From: Bacteroidales bacterium
GTDB lineage: Bacteria > Bacteroidota > Bacteroidia > Bacteroidales > JAFGXI01
Length of the DNA: 64,000 nt
Assembly: GCA_016936665.1 (NCBI GenBank)
Contig: JAFGXI010000013.1
Span: forward strand, 62,001-126,000
Reading direction: 5' to 3'
The notes under the pieces are model-generated. The model made no database searches, was not told where the DNA came from, and saw only the letters and a list, made by a program, of their open reading frames with translations. Made by a program: the position numbers and the translations under genes. Of this stretch, positions 1 to 9,106 are shown piece after piece. Position 1 is the first letter of the stretch. Each line of letters begins with the position of its first letter.

Positions 1-707
1 TTTCCGTCCTGATAAGTTCCTTTTGACTGAACTTTGCCGTTGTCGAACCAAGCTGTCCACTCCCCATTAGGAACTCCTTTGTTGTAATTTTCTTCAGATT
101 TTAAACCGCCATTCTCGTACCAAGTCAGCCATTTACCGTTTTTGCTTCCATTTTCGTACTGACCTTTTGTTTTTACTTTTCCAGACTCAAACCAAACAAT
201 CCATTCACCGTGTTTTGCGCCTTTGAAAAAACTGGATTCACGTTTTTTCTTCTCCCCTTTATAAAACTCGGTATGAATGCCATGTTTTTTACCCTCGACA
301 AACTTTCCTTCAGATTTAATTTCCCCGTTTTCGTACCAACTACGGCTTATACCATTTTTATTATCGTCGAGATATTTATCTTCTTTTTCTTTATTCCCAT
401 TCGAATAAAAAGAAATGCTCCATCCATTTCTTAAACCTTTTCTATATGTAGAAATTGAAAGCAAATTGCCTTGCTCATCGACAGATTTAAATTCACCGCT
501 TAGCAAGCCATCTTTAAATTTTTGTACTTTTTTTACGCCATAAATATCAGACTCACAACTTCCGTTATATGGATCGTGCGAATCTTTTCTGAAGTAAATG
601 CCATCTTCAGATCTTAGATCAGTGCAATTACAAGTCTGTGTGCATGAGTTAAATACAACAAAACTTATAATTATCGTTAAAAATGATATATCCTTTATCT
701 TTAACAT
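1..707 (-). CDS. MORN-repeat (YwqK-like) lipoprotein, C-terminus cut by window edge
   Basis: The gene begins at an ATG at 705-707 on the minus strand and runs off the left edge, so only the first 235 or so residues are visible. The N-terminus is a short hydrophobic signal ending in a lipobox (VVFNSC, Cys about 21), which predicts a lipid-anchored envelope protein. The rest is a series of about 22-residue MORN_2 repeats with the pattern W-x-x-[WF]-[YF]-x-[NS]-G-x-x-x-x-x-x-x-[YF]-x-x-G. The family is often labelled YwqK antitoxin, but no toxin partner is visible here. A second MORN gene lies at 11-14 kb on the same strand. Function is unknown. Confidence 0.8.
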   Translation of the reverse strand, partial: MLKIKDISFLTIIISFVVFNSCTQTCNCTDLRSEDGIYFRKDSHDPYNGSCESDIYGVKKVQKFKDGLLSGEFKSVDEQGNLLSISTYRKGLRNGWSISFYSNGNKEKEDKYLDDNKNGISRSWYENGEIKSEGKFVEGKKHGIHTEFYKGEKKKRESSFFKGAKHGEWIVWFESGKVKTKGQYENGSKNGKWLTWYENGGLKSEENYNKGVPNGEWTAWFDNGKVQSKGTYQDG

Positions 708-808
708 ACAGTAAACATTTGGTTGGTTGGTCAACTCAAAGATAAGAAAATAAACGATATTTTAACATTCAAAATATTAGATTCTGCGTACAAAATGGCA
801 TTATTCAC

Positions 809-1882
809 CTAATACTTTACTCGTGGATCTAATTTCACATATATTAAATCGACTAATAATGTGATAATTACAAAGATAATTGAAATTAAAAGTACTACAC
901 CCATTACGACAGGAATATCATAGTTATTTACCCCTTCTACAATAACGTAACCGAGGCCTTTCCATCCAAAAATGAACTCTACAAACACGACTCCAGCCAT
1001 CATACTTGCCAACCAACCTGAAATAGAAGTAATAACAGGATTCATAGCATTTTTCAATGCATGCTTGTATATAATGGTTCGATTATTTAAACCTTTCGCT
1101 CTGGCTGTTCTTATGTAGTCTTGGCTCAGCACCTCCAGCATTGAATTTCTTGCTAACTGCAAAACCACCGACAAAGGCCTGATTCCAAGCGTGATAGCCG
1201 GAAGTATTATATTACGCCATTGTCTTTCGACTTGCACTCCATAATCATCCAGAACTAAAAAATTACCTGTTATATTTAAATGTGTGTATTCGCCCCATTT
1301 AAATGCTAATAGCCATGCCATTAAAATCGCTGCAAAAAACGACGGAAGAGACATTCCAAATGAGGTAAAAACTATGATGGATTTATCGTAAACAGAAGAT
1401 TTAAAAATTGCAGCCAATACTCCAAGTACGATACCAATAACAGATGCTAAAACAATAGCTGCTAATGCAAGAATAAATGTGTTGCCAAAAGTTTCTTTTA
1501 AAATTTCTGAGACATCTTTTTTTGATTGAAATGAACGTTGTAAATAAGGTGGTTTTATAACCAAGATGTTCGTTTTTGTTTCTAGCAGTTTAATCGTGCT
1601 TTTGTATTTTGTGGTGTCGAAATAAAAAAAACTATCAGAATTTTTACTATATCCCGATATTGGAGATAAATCATCTAAATATTTAATGTATCTAACATAT
1701 AAGGGTTGATTTAATCCTAAATCTGCACGAATTGCTTCTAATGAGGATATGTCTGAGCGTTGTCCCATTAGCATCCGAGAGGAATCTCCTGGCAATACAT
1801 TAAAAAGAAAAAAAATGGCGGTTACAACGCCTAGAAAAACAAATACTGAATACGCTATTTTTCGAATAAAATAATTGAGCAT
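809..1882 (-). CDS. Oligopeptide/dipeptide-type ABC transporter permease (DppB/OppB family)
   Basis: This is a 357-residue inner-membrane permease. The N-terminus (IRKIAYSVFVFLGVVTAIFF, then NVLPGD) is the standard DppB/OppB opening, and there are about six membrane segments. The EAA-type cytoplasmic loop (YIRTARAKGLNNRTIIYKHA) is near residues 260-280 and contacts an ATPase. An insertion at about residues 75-125 between TM1 and TM2 faces the periplasm. No DppC, ATPase or binding protein is adjacent, so the partners must be encoded elsewhere. It starts 1 nt after the YciO/TsaC-like gene, so the two are probably co-transcribed. The substrate cannot be told from sequence. Confidence 0.9.
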   Translation of the reverse strand: MLNYFIRKIAYSVFVFLGVVTAIFFLFNVLPGDSSRMLMGQRSDISSLEAIRADLGLNQPLYVRYIKYLDDLSPISGYSKNSDSFFYFDTTKYKSTIKLLETKTNILVIKPPYLQRSFQSKKDVSEILKETFGNTFILALAAIVLASVIGIVLGVLAAIFKSSVYDKSIIVFTSFGMSLPSFFAAILMAWLLAFKWGEYTHLNITGNFLVLDDYGVQVERQWRNIILPAITLGIRPLSVVLQLARNSMLEVLSQDYIRTARAKGLNNRTIIYKHALKNAMNPVITSISGWLASMMAGVVFVEFIFGWKGLGYVIVEGVNNYDIPVVMGVVLLISIIFVIITLLVDLIYVKLDPRVKY

Positions 1883-1883
1883 C

Positions 1884-2501
1884 CTAAAGTTGTAATTCTC
1901 CTAAACCTTTTCGTAATATTACAGGTTCGTCGCTATTTGTACAATCGACAATTGTCGACGCAAACACATTTCCAAAACCACCATCAACAACTAAATCGAC
2001 AACATTCTGGTATTTCTCTGCAATTAACTCGGGATCTGTTGTATATTCAATCAACTCATCTTCGTCGTATACCGATGTGGAAATGATAGGCTCTCCGAGC
2101 AATTTTACTATTTCGAGCGGGATATTATTTTCTGGTATTCTCACTCCTATAGTAGAACTTCCCATACGAATATGCTTTGGCATTTCAGTATTGGCTTCTA
2201 AAACAAAAGTAAATGGACCCGGTAAATTCTTTTTTAAAATTTTAAACACCTTATTATCGACAGACTTTGTGAACTGAGTGATGTTCGATATGTTTTCGAA
2301 GATAAATGAAAAACGGTGCTTTTTCGCATTTAACCCTTTAATTTGAGCGATGCGCTCTATCGCTTTAGGTTTATAGATACTACACCCAAAACTATAAACG
2401 GTATCGGTAGGGTATACCACAACACCTCCGTCGGAGATTACATCTACGATTTCTGCAATAGCTTTCGGATTTGGGTTTTCAGGATAAACTTTTACGATCA
2501 T
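1884..2501 (-). CDS. YciO/TsaC (YrdC-domain) L-threonylcarbamoyladenylate synthase-like protein
   Basis: This is a single YrdC domain of 205 residues. TsaC/Sua5 proteins make threonylcarbamoyl-AMP for the t6A37 modification of tRNA. The opening VYPTDTVYSFGC (about residues 30-41) and the KGLNAKKHRFSF stretch form the nucleotide and bicarbonate/threonine pocket. The segment VDNKVFKILKKNLPGPFTF, followed by TIGVRIPENNIP and a C-terminal VILRKGLGE, looks closer to the YciO subfamily than to true TsaC. YciO can be a much weaker enzyme, so t6A synthesis by this gene is likely but unproven. The ATG at 2499-2501 sits 14 nt past a perfect 13-bp inverted repeat. Confidence 0.85.
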   Translation of the reverse strand: MIVKVYPENPNPKAIAEIVDVISDGGVVVYPTDTVYSFGCSIYKPKAIERIAQIKGLNAKKHRFSFIFENISNITQFTKSVDNKVFKILKKNLPGPFTFVLEANTEMPKHIRMGSSTIGVRIPENNIPLEIVKLLGEPIISTSVYDEDELIEYTTDPELIAEKYQNVVDLVVDGGFGNVFASTIVDCTNSDEPVILRKGLGELQL

Positions 2502-2515
2502 AATTAAAAGATATT

Positions 2516-2576
2516 AAGATGTCTAAAAAGCATTTTGGAAATACAGTTAAATTCTCTAAATGATTTTAGACATCTT
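2516..2576 (-). repeat. Perfect 13-bp inverted repeat between fsa and the YciO-like gene
   Basis: The arms AAGATGTCTAAAA (2516-2528) and TTTTAGACATCTT (2564-2576) are perfect complements with a 35-nt loop. The right arm can also pair with TCTAAA at 2555-2560 to form a smaller hairpin (loop TGAT). There is no T-run, so this is not a normal terminator. It could be an RNA structure in a shared fsa-yciO transcript or a protein site. Confidence 0.5.
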
Positions 2577-2582
2577 GAAATA

Positions 2583-3236
2583 TTAATTCATTTTTTGCGA
2601 ATCTTTAACAAATTGTGCTAAGCCTATGTCGGTAAGCGGATGGCGTAACAAACCCTCTATTGCGCTTAAAGGGCAAGTCGCTACATCAGCTCCGGCTTCT
2701 ACACATTGTATGATGTGCATTGTGTGTCTAATGGATGCTGCTAAAACCTGAGTTTCGAAATCGTAATAGTTAAACATATCTACAATTTGTTCGATAAGTG
2801 CAATACCGTCGGTGGCGTTATCGTCTAATCGTCCGACGAAAGGCGACACATATGTTGCCCCTGCTTTAGCTGCTAAAAGAGCTTGCCCGGCAGAAAAAAC
2901 TAAAGTACAGTTGGTTTTAATGTTTTTTTCTGTAAGATATTTAATTGCTTTTATACCATCTTTAGTTGCAGGCACTTTAACAACAATTTGAGGATGTAAA
3001 GCGGCTAGTTCTAAACCTTCTTTTATCATACCTTCGTACTCGGTAGAAAGGACTTCTGCACTAACATCTCCATCTACAATATTACAAATATCAACGTAGT
3101 GTTTTAAAATAGCTTCTTTACCTTTAATCCCTTCTTTGGCCATTAGCGAAGGATTGGTTGTAACGCCATCTAAAACACCTAAATTTTGCGCCTCTCTGAT
3201 TTGATCTAAGTTGGCTGTATCGACAAAAAACTTCAT
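2583..3236 (-). CDS. fsa: Fructose-6-phosphate aldolase / small transaldolase (FSA/TalC family)
   Basis: This is a cytoplasmic TIM-barrel aldolase of 217 residues, the usual length for the FSA/TalC group. It opens with [16 protein letters not shown] and the GVTTNPSLM phosphate-site segment. The Schiff-base lysine is the K of VVKVPAT (about residue 87), followed by [19 protein letters not shown] and [11 protein letters not shown]. The family splits fructose-6-phosphate to dihydroxyacetone and glyceraldehyde-3-phosphate, or acts as transaldolase; sequence alone does not decide which. The ATG at 3234-3236 is preferred over the TTG 6 nt upstream because the protein then starts MKFFVDTA as in the family. 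It is followed by an inverted repeat and the YciO-like gene. Confidence 0.92.
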   Translation of the reverse strand: MKFFVDTANLDQIREAQNLGVLDGVTTNPSLMAKEGIKGKEAILKHYVDICNIVDGDVSAEVLSTEYEGMIKEGLELAALHPQIVVKVPATKDGIKAIKYLTEKNIKTNCTLVFSAGQALLAAKAGATYVSPFVGRLDDNATDGIALIEQIVDMFNYYDFETQVLAASIRHTMHIIQCVEAGADVATCPLSAIEGLLRHPLTDIGLAQFVKDSQKMN

Positions 3237-3278
3237 AAGCAATTGTTCTTTATTTTATTTAATTTAAATTACAGCTTA

Positions 3279-3286
3279 CAAAAGTA
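3279..3286 (-). promoter_or_regulatory. Predicted -7 box (TACTTTTG) for fsa
   Basis: On the minus strand this reads TACTTTTG, an exact match to the Bacteroidota -7 consensus TAnnTTTG, about 43 nt upstream of the fsa ATG. A clear -33 TTTG box is not obvious. Confidence 0.5.
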
Positions 3287-3422
3287 AAACATCTAACTGA
3301 AAATAAATCAACTCAATTTGCGCATTTCTCAAAAAGATTAATATTACGTTTTCTGATTAAAATCATTAAAAAAATGTTGCAATAACAGCTTTAATTGATA
3401 TAGATACCTTAAAATTATTCTT

Positions 3423-3430
3423 TAGATTTG
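3423..3430 (+). promoter_or_regulatory. Predicted -7 box (TAGATTTG) for ccsBA
   Basis: TAGATTTG matches TAnnTTTG and lies 23 nt before the ccsBA start codon, implying a short leader. The -33 element is weak (TTG at 3395-3397, spacing longer than usual). Confidence 0.5.
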
Positions 3431-3453
3431 TTCTAAATTATAAATTCGACATC

Positions 3454-6400
3454 ATGAACTTTATATATTCCATTTTCAGTTCTGTAAAAACCGGCATTTT
3501 TTTCATAGCTACATATGCTCTTGCAACAGCTTTAGCCACATTTATCGAAAACGATTACGGCACTCCATCTGCCAATTGGTTCATTTATCGCTCAACTTGG
3601 TTTAACATCCTGAATTTCTTGATGGTAATTAATATGCTCACCGTATTTGTAAAGTACAAGATTTATCAAATAAAGAAATTGACTACTTTTACTTTTCACA
3701 CCGGCTTTGTAATCATTATTATCGGAGCAGGTGTCACTCGTTTTTTTTCGTATGAAGGTGTAATGCACATCCGAGAAGGAGAAACCAGCAATACTATTGT
3801 TGGTTACCCAACCTACTTATTTGTGAATATAGATGACAACAAAGAAAAATACAGTCATCAAATTCCTGTAAACTTTAGTGAGCTCTCGGGTGCAAAGCTT
3901 TCAAAAGATATTTTTTTCAAAACCCAGAAATTCAATATAGAAGTAGAACAGTTTATTCCAAATGCGGCTCAGCGCATAGTTGAAAACGAAACCGGTAGTC
4001 CTATAATAGAAGTCACCTATACCGATGGAACTGAACGAGACGATTTCGATTTATTGCTTGGAGAAACGCACTTTGCTAAAGACAAAGCATTTGGATTTAA
4101 CGATGGTACCATTGCCAACCAAAGCGTACAGTTTATAAAAACTGATAGTGGGTATGTAGTTACAAGCGATCGGGCTTATATTTTAAGAAATATGACAGAC
4201 ACCATTACTCAAACTATTGAAGCGTATTCAGTTGCTAAACTTGAGCCTCGAAAGCTTTACGATTGGGGTTTATCAAGGATGGTCGTTAGTAATATCTACC
4301 CAAAAGCTGTTCGAGAAATTTTATCGAGTAAAAATAAGTCTCAATACCCCATCGATGCAATTAAGTTGAAATTAAGCGATGGAAAAGAAAATCAAGCACT
4401 AGTTGTATTCGGTAAAGAGACCAATATTGGCACTCCTACAAGAATTGAACTCGATGGAAAAAACATAGAAATATCTTATGGTTCGCTTCCTTTACAATTG
4501 CCTTTCAGTTTAAGCTTAACCAATTTTAATTTAGATCGATACCCTGGTTCGATGAGCCCCTCATCTTACGAAAGTTTTTTAACATTAAACGACCCAAGAA
4601 ACCAACGAAATAGCGAAGAACATATTTTTATGAATAATGTTTTAGAATACGATGGCATACGATTTTATCAATCGTCTTACGATGCCGATGAGCAAGGAAC
4701 AATTTTATCGGTCAATCAAGATTACTGGGGCACATTAATTACATATTTGGGTTACTTTTTAATGAGTTTAGGTATGTTTCTAAATATTTTTAGTAAAAAC
4801 AGTCGTTTTGCTTTCTTAAATCGGCAAGCTAAAAAGTTATCAACATCGACCTTAAGCCTGTTAATTTTTAGTTTGATATTAAACAGTGCTTACGCTCAAT
4901 CGCCTGTACAAAACATTGATGCAAATCACGCAAAAGCGTTTGGTAAATTGCTTGTGCAAGACCACGGTGGGCGAATCAAACCGATTAATACACTATCTAA
5001 CGAACTGTTAAGAAAAGTGTCGCGCATCAGCACATATAACGAGATGAATGCCGATCAAGTAATACTTGGGATGATTCTCAACCCTCAGCTATGGAGCCAA
5101 GAGCCCATCATCAAAATAAAAAATCCCGATTTAATTAAATTACTCAAGGTAAAAAACCAACATATTGCTTTATCGGATTTATTCGACCAAAACAATCAAT
5201 ACATCATCAGTAAAGAAGTAAACACAGCATATAACAAGGCGCCATCGCGTCAAGATCAGTTCGACAAAGCCATCATCAAATTAGATGAAAAAGTAAACAT
5301 TCTCTACATGGTTTTAAATGGCGATATGTTGACTATTTTCCCAAAAATTAATGATCCTAACCGAAAATGGTATAATGTTAAAGGTGCTTTAAATGCATTT
5401 GGTAATGAGGACTCTCTTTTTGTAAGTAATGTGTTTAGGTTGTATTTGCAAGATTTAGACGAAGCTTTGAAAACCGGCGATTGGTCGAAAGCCGATTCCA
5501 GTTTGAAATACATTGATCTTTACCAAAAGAAAGCCGGCTCCGAAATCGTTATTTCCGATACTAAAAGAGATGCTGAGATTTTTTACAATGAATCGGCCAT
5601 TTTCAGGCATTTGTTCGAGTTTTATTTCATTGTAGGATTGATCTTTCTCATCTTGTTGTTTATCAAACTTTTATTCGAAAGACTCAAACTAAAATATTTA
5701 ATTTGGTCGTTTGTTGGCGTTATTATAGTTGCTTTCGGTTTTCATACTTTTGGTTTAATTCTTCGTTGGTACATATCTGGTCATGCCCCTTGGAGTAATG
5801 GTTACGAAAGCATGATCTATATTTCGTGGGCAACTCAATTGGCCGGATTAATTTTTGCCAAACGCTCTAAAATTGCATTGGCAGCTACTACTGTTCTTTC
5901 CGGAATGATTTTACTTGTTGCACACCTTAGTTGGATAGATCCGGAAATAACTAATTTAGTTCCTGTTTTGCAATCGTATTGGTTAACGATTCACGTTGCT
6001 GTTATTACAGCCAGCTACGGATTTTTGTCGTTAGGTGCTCTGTTAGGCTTTATCAATCTTTTGTTAATGCTACTCCAGTCGGCTAGAAATAAAACCAAAA
6101 TCGATTTAAAAATAACTCAGTTAACTTACATTAATGAAATGACGCTAATTGCAGGCTTATTCTTACTTTCAATCGGAACATTTTTAGGCGGTGTTTGGGC
6201 TAACGAGAGTTGGGGTAGGTATTGGGGTTGGGATGCCAAAGAAACTTGGGCATTAATAACTATGTTGGTTTATGCTTTTGTATTGCATATGCGATTCGTA
6301 CCAAAATTAAAAGGCATTTACACATTTAACCTAGCTTCGCTCCTATCGATAAGCACCGTCATTATGACTTATTTTGGGGTGAATTACTATTTATCTGGAC

Positions 6401-6525
6401 TTCATTCTTATGCAAAAGGTGACCCTGTGCCAATTCCAAGTTTTGTATATTACACATTAGCAATAATTGCTGTAGTTGCTATTTTGGCATTGGTAAGAAA
6501 GAAAAAGTTAGAAGAAATAGAATAA
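3454..6525 (+). CDS. ccsBA: Fused cytochrome c biogenesis protein CcsBA (ResB-ResC)
   Basis: This 1023-residue inner-membrane protein combines the two halves of the System II cytochrome c synthetase. The first ~450 residues are ResB/CcsB-like: membrane helices near 10-30 and 65-90, then a large periplasmic domain. A second helix group and a periplasmic stretch follow at 450-725. The C-terminal ~300 residues are CcsA/ResC-like, with the haem-handling motif WGRYWGWDAKETW at about 917-929 (WGxxWxWDxxE) and conserved His in HAPWSNGYESM (about 776), TIHVAV (about 845) and LHSYAKGDP (about 982). The enzyme exports haem and attaches it to CxxCH apocytochromes. The fusion is typical of Bacteroidota. 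No cytochrome gene is adjacent. Confidence 0.95.
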   Translation: MNFIYSIFSSVKTGIFFIATYALATALATFIENDYGTPSANWFIYRSTWFNILNFLMVINMLTVFVKYKIYQIKKLTTFTFHTGFVIIIIGAGVTRFFSYEGVMHIREGETSNTIVGYPTYLFVNIDDNKEKYSHQIPVNFSELSGAKLSKDIFFKTQKFNIEVEQFIPNAAQRIVENETGSPIIEVTYTDGTERDDFDLLLGETHFAKDKAFGFNDGTIANQSVQFIKTDSGYVVTSDRAYILRNMTDTITQTIEAYSVAKLEPRKLYDWGLSRMVVSNIYPKAVREILSSKNKSQYPIDAIKLKLSDGKENQALVVFGKETNIGTPTRIELDGKNIEISYGSLPLQLPFSLSLTNFNLDRYPGSMSPSSYESFLTLNDPRNQRNSEEHIFMNNVLEYDGIRFYQSSYDADEQGTILSVNQDYWGTLITYLGYFLMSLGMFLNIFSKNSRFAFLNRQAKKLSTSTLSLLIFSLILNSAYAQSPVQNIDANHAKAFGKLLVQDHGGRIKPINTLSNELLRKVSRISTYNEMNADQVILGMILNPQLWSQEPIIKIKNPDLIKLLKVKNQHIALSDLFDQNNQYIISKEVNTAYNKAPSRQDQFDKAIIKLDEKVNILYMVLNGDMLTIFPKINDPNRKWYNVKGALNAFGNEDSLFVSNVFRLYLQDLDEALKTGDWSKADSSLKYIDLYQKKAGSEIVISDTKRDAEIFYNESAIFRHLFEFYFIVGLIFLILLFIKLLFERLKLKYLIWSFVGVIIVAFGFHTFGLILRWYISGHAPWSNGYESMIYISWATQLAGLIFAKRSKIALAATTVLSGMILLVAHLSWIDPEITNLVPVLQSYWLTIHVAVITASYGFLSLGALLGFINLLLMLLQSARNKTKIDLKITQLTYINEMTLIAGLFLLSIGTFLGGVWANESWGRYWGWDAKETWALITMLVYAFVLHMRFVPKLKGIYTFNLASLLSISTVIMTYFGVNYYLSGLHSYAKGDPVPIPSFVYYTLAIIAVVAILALVRKKKLEEIE

Positions 6526-6550
6526 AGATTATTCTTTCCATTAAAAGGAT

Positions 6551-7000
6551 TTAAGTTAAATGCTTGGTTAGTATTTTACGCTTATTCTGGGTAAAGCCAT
6601 AGTTTAAGTAAAGCATTTCTGCGTTTGTGTTTCTTGGTTCTACTTCTAGTTGCAAAAGTTTAATTTGTTCTTTTTTAGTTTGTGTTTCGATATATTCCAT
6701 TATTTGTTTTCCTAAACCTTGGTGCCTAAATTCTTCTTTAATATATATTTCGTCGACCAAAGCCGTACGCCCTCCATATTCGAAACTAAAACCATAAGTA
6801 ATTAAGAAATATCCTACAATGGATTGATTGGCCTGAACTAAAAAGGCTTTGCCTAAATTAGAATCATCGACGAGAAGACGAAGGTTATTTTTTGTAAGTT
6901 GATTATCGAAGGCATACCCATCGATAGAATAAAATGCTTCCATCATTTGTAAAAGTGAAGAAATATGTCGATGCTGTGCTAAAATAAAAGTGCTTGTCAT
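6551..7000 (-). CDS. GNAT-family N-acetyltransferase
   Basis: A 149-residue protein with one GNAT fold. Visible elements are motif A, VDEIYIKEEFRHQGLGKQIM (about residues 80-99), with the acetyl-CoA pyrophosphate loop RHQGLG, and the C-terminal LEVEPRNTNAEMLYLNYGF typical of motif B. The substrate (amine, amino acid or protein) is not predictable. The ATG at 6998-7000 (MTSTFILAQ) is preferred: an upstream extension to 7024 would place the N-terminus inside the terminator hairpin at 7013-7048. It is convergent with ccsBA, with 25 nt between the stops. Confidence 0.85.
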   Translation of the reverse strand: MTSTFILAQHRHISSLLQMMEAFYSIDGYAFDNQLTKNNLRLLVDDSNLGKAFLVQANQSIVGYFLITYGFSFEYGGRTALVDEIYIKEEFRHQGLGKQIMEYIETQTKKEQIKLLQLEVEPRNTNAEMLYLNYGFTQNKRKILTKHLT

Positions 7001-7012
7001 TATGCGAAAATA

Positions 7013-7048
7013 AAAAAATGTCAACTTGAAAACAAGATGACATTTTTT
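7013..7048 (-). terminator. Strong hairpin terminator after the 7128-9092 gene
   Basis: AAAATGTCA pairs with TGACATTTT, and inside them CTTG/CAAG closes an AAAA loop. Minus-strand reading ends in a run of seven T. It lies about 80 nt past the stop of the DUF3857 gene and just before the acetyltransferase. Confidence 0.75.
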
Positions 7049-7127
7049 ATTAATCTGATAAAACTTATTTTAGACCTAATTGCAAGGACTTCAAGGGAAA
7101 ATAAATTTTAATATACGAATTTGAGTT

Positions 7128-9092
7128 TTAATCTTCTTTCGGAACTAAGACTAGATTAACTTTGTTAAAATTGGCTGCCGCATTTACAACTTCTCTATAA
7201 TTATCCCAAAGTTCTTTTGGCCAATTTAACCCATTGTACCATTCTCTAATACTAACTGTTAATATTTGATTTTCGATTTTATAATTCGAAACAAATGCAA
7301 AAACAGTATCCGATTTTTCGTTGGTGTAACTGGCATTGAAAATTAAATCGTTTAAGTTACTCACCTCGTAGCCATCAGGGATCTCAACAGTTAAAGTCCT
7401 ATCGTACATACGGTTGTATTGGAACTCGAAAGGCTCTTTTCGTTTTTCGAGGGTATCGTACAATTCCATTTGAGGCCCAATTAAACGGCCGATTTTATAT
7501 AAATAGGTTGCGCCTGCCTTTTCTGTTAATTGATCTGTTTTATAAGTTGATTTAACAATCAATGGCTTATGATCGAAGTCTTCTGCTTTGTCGTTTATTA
7601 TTTCGAAGCTTTCGGGATCGCCATCAATATTGAAAATATTTACAATCGACTTCTGAAATTCATCTAAATCTTTTGGCTCTTTTATTAAGTTAAATATTGG
7701 CTGATAATAAACGGCATCGTAACCTGTATAAGTATGTTCGGTAGTGAGCGTTACCTCGGCAACATCTTCGTTAAATTTGGTATTAACCACAATTTTATTC
7801 AAGGTTTTATCCATCGGAACAGCATCGATAAATTTAACTTTTCCAATGCCTGCTTCGAATTCGCCTAATTTTACTTCTTTAATAAATAAACCATAGTTAT
7901 TGGTGTACTCTTCGGGAGGAAAACCTAATCGTGAGGAAATACTTGTACCAGACATTATTTTTTCGATATTCGGAAAATAAAACAAAAAGTCTTTTAAATA
8001 TCTGTACGATTCAAATTCCGGATCGAAACGCAAATCCCATCTGTCTGTAGTTGCAATAATTTCGTGCGGAATACCAAGTTGCTTGAAAATATTAGCATAC
8101 AAAAACACAGAACCATCGTTATTAAAAGCTTTGTTTGCAATAATTGAATTGATGTCGGATAAAACCGGAGCATCAGAATCGTAATAAATAAATTCTTTTT
8201 TGATATAGTCTTCAACAGTTCTAACCTTAGTTCCTTCGCTTGTTTCGTCAGGTTTAATAGCTTTAATTAACTTTTTTATTTGAGCCAATTGTTTTTTATC
8301 GAGCTTGTAAACTGCATTGTAAACATTTTTTGCCCATGGCCCAAATGCGGTAATGTCGTTGTAACCAGTTGCAATATTTTTATCCAATTTAAAATGAAAA
8401 GCTTGTAAATCGTTTTCGTAATTCGATAAACGCTCTTCTTTCAATGCCGTAACAGTATCTATATGTAAAAACCAACGATTGGTATCTTTATAGTTGGTAT
8501 CGAGTTCGACTTCTGCTAAACCATTGTACAACTTAAACTTATATGCCAAATTGGGTGGCGTTAACAACTCGAATTCAAAGTTATATGTTGGGTATCTCGA
8601 TTGTACTTGATAATAAATTCCATAATGGTAAGGCGATTGTCTAATCGAATATAGATATTCTATTTCGTCGCCAACAGCAAGGTCTTCGAAAGCAAAATAG
8701 CGATATAAACTTCCACTTTCTTCGTCGATGCCTTCCTTTATATTATCTTCGTTTAAACGCACTAACTTTCCATCGGGTTTAATTACTCTCGCTTGTTCTC
8801 TTACAATTTTAGTGTATTCGCTTTTTGGTATATACACCACCTTAAAACCTTCTAAAGCACTCTTTGTAAGTAATTTTACCTTTCTGTGAACTAAATAATA
8901 TTCTACCAAATCTTGTTCCTCGTATACAAATTCTTTAAAATATTTTTTAATGTGATACACAGCATGCATCGAAGTATCGGCAGATAAGCTATCGTAAATT
9001 GGAGTTTCTTCCCATTGATAAGCATCGGATTTTAATTGAGCCATTGTGGCTGCTGTTATGGCTAACAATAAAGCTAAAAGTTTCCCTTTCAT
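7128..9092 (-). CDS. Secreted DUF3857 protein with degenerate transglutaminase-like domain
   Basis: A 654-residue exported protein: a signal peptide (MKGKLLALLLAITAATMAQ), an N-terminal DUF3857 beta domain to about residue 260, a transglutaminase-like core at about 275-420, and a C-terminal beta domain. Active members of the fold use a Cys-His-Asp triad with Cys in a GDC motif. Here the aligned loop reads NNDGSVFLYANIFKQLGI, so Cys is replaced by Ser. The region that should hold the His (RFDPEFESYRYLKDF) has none, and only the late FIDAV Asp remains. The downstream neighbour at 9107 keeps the whole triad. This looks like a non-catalytic partner or binding protein; the role is unknown. A terminator follows at 7013-7048. 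Confidence 0.85.
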   Translation of the reverse strand: MKGKLLALLLAITAATMAQLKSDAYQWEETPIYDSLSADTSMHAVYHIKKYFKEFVYEEQDLVEYYLVHRKVKLLTKSALEGFKVVYIPKSEYTKIVREQARVIKPDGKLVRLNEDNIKEGIDEESGSLYRYFAFEDLAVGDEIEYLYSIRQSPYHYGIYYQVQSRYPTYNFEFELLTPPNLAYKFKLYNGLAEVELDTNYKDTNRWFLHIDTVTALKEERLSNYENDLQAFHFKLDKNIATGYNDITAFGPWAKNVYNAVYKLDKKQLAQIKKLIKAIKPDETSEGTKVRTVEDYIKKEFIYYDSDAPVLSDINSIIANKAFNNDGSVFLYANIFKQLGIPHEIIATTDRWDLRFDPEFESYRYLKDFLFYFPNIEKIMSGTSISSRLGFPPEEYTNNYGLFIKEVKLGEFEAGIGKVKFIDAVPMDKTLNKIVVNTKFNEDVAEVTLTTEHTYTGYDAVYYQPIFNLIKEPKDLDEFQKSIVNIFNIDGDPESFEIINDKAEDFDHKPLIVKSTYKTDQLTEKAGATYLYKIGRLIGPQMELYDTLEKRKEPFEFQYNRMYDRTLTVEIPDGYEVSNLNDLIFNASYTNEKSDTVFAFVSNYKIENQILTVSIREWYNGLNWPKELWDNYREVVNAAANFNKVNLVLVPKED

Positions 9093-9106
9093 GATATTAA
9101 TTTTTA

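Noticed and set aside
1..707. Toxin-antitoxin system at the YwqK-like genes
   Set aside because: MORN_2 proteins are often labelled as YwqK antitoxins, but no small toxin-like gene is next to either locus.
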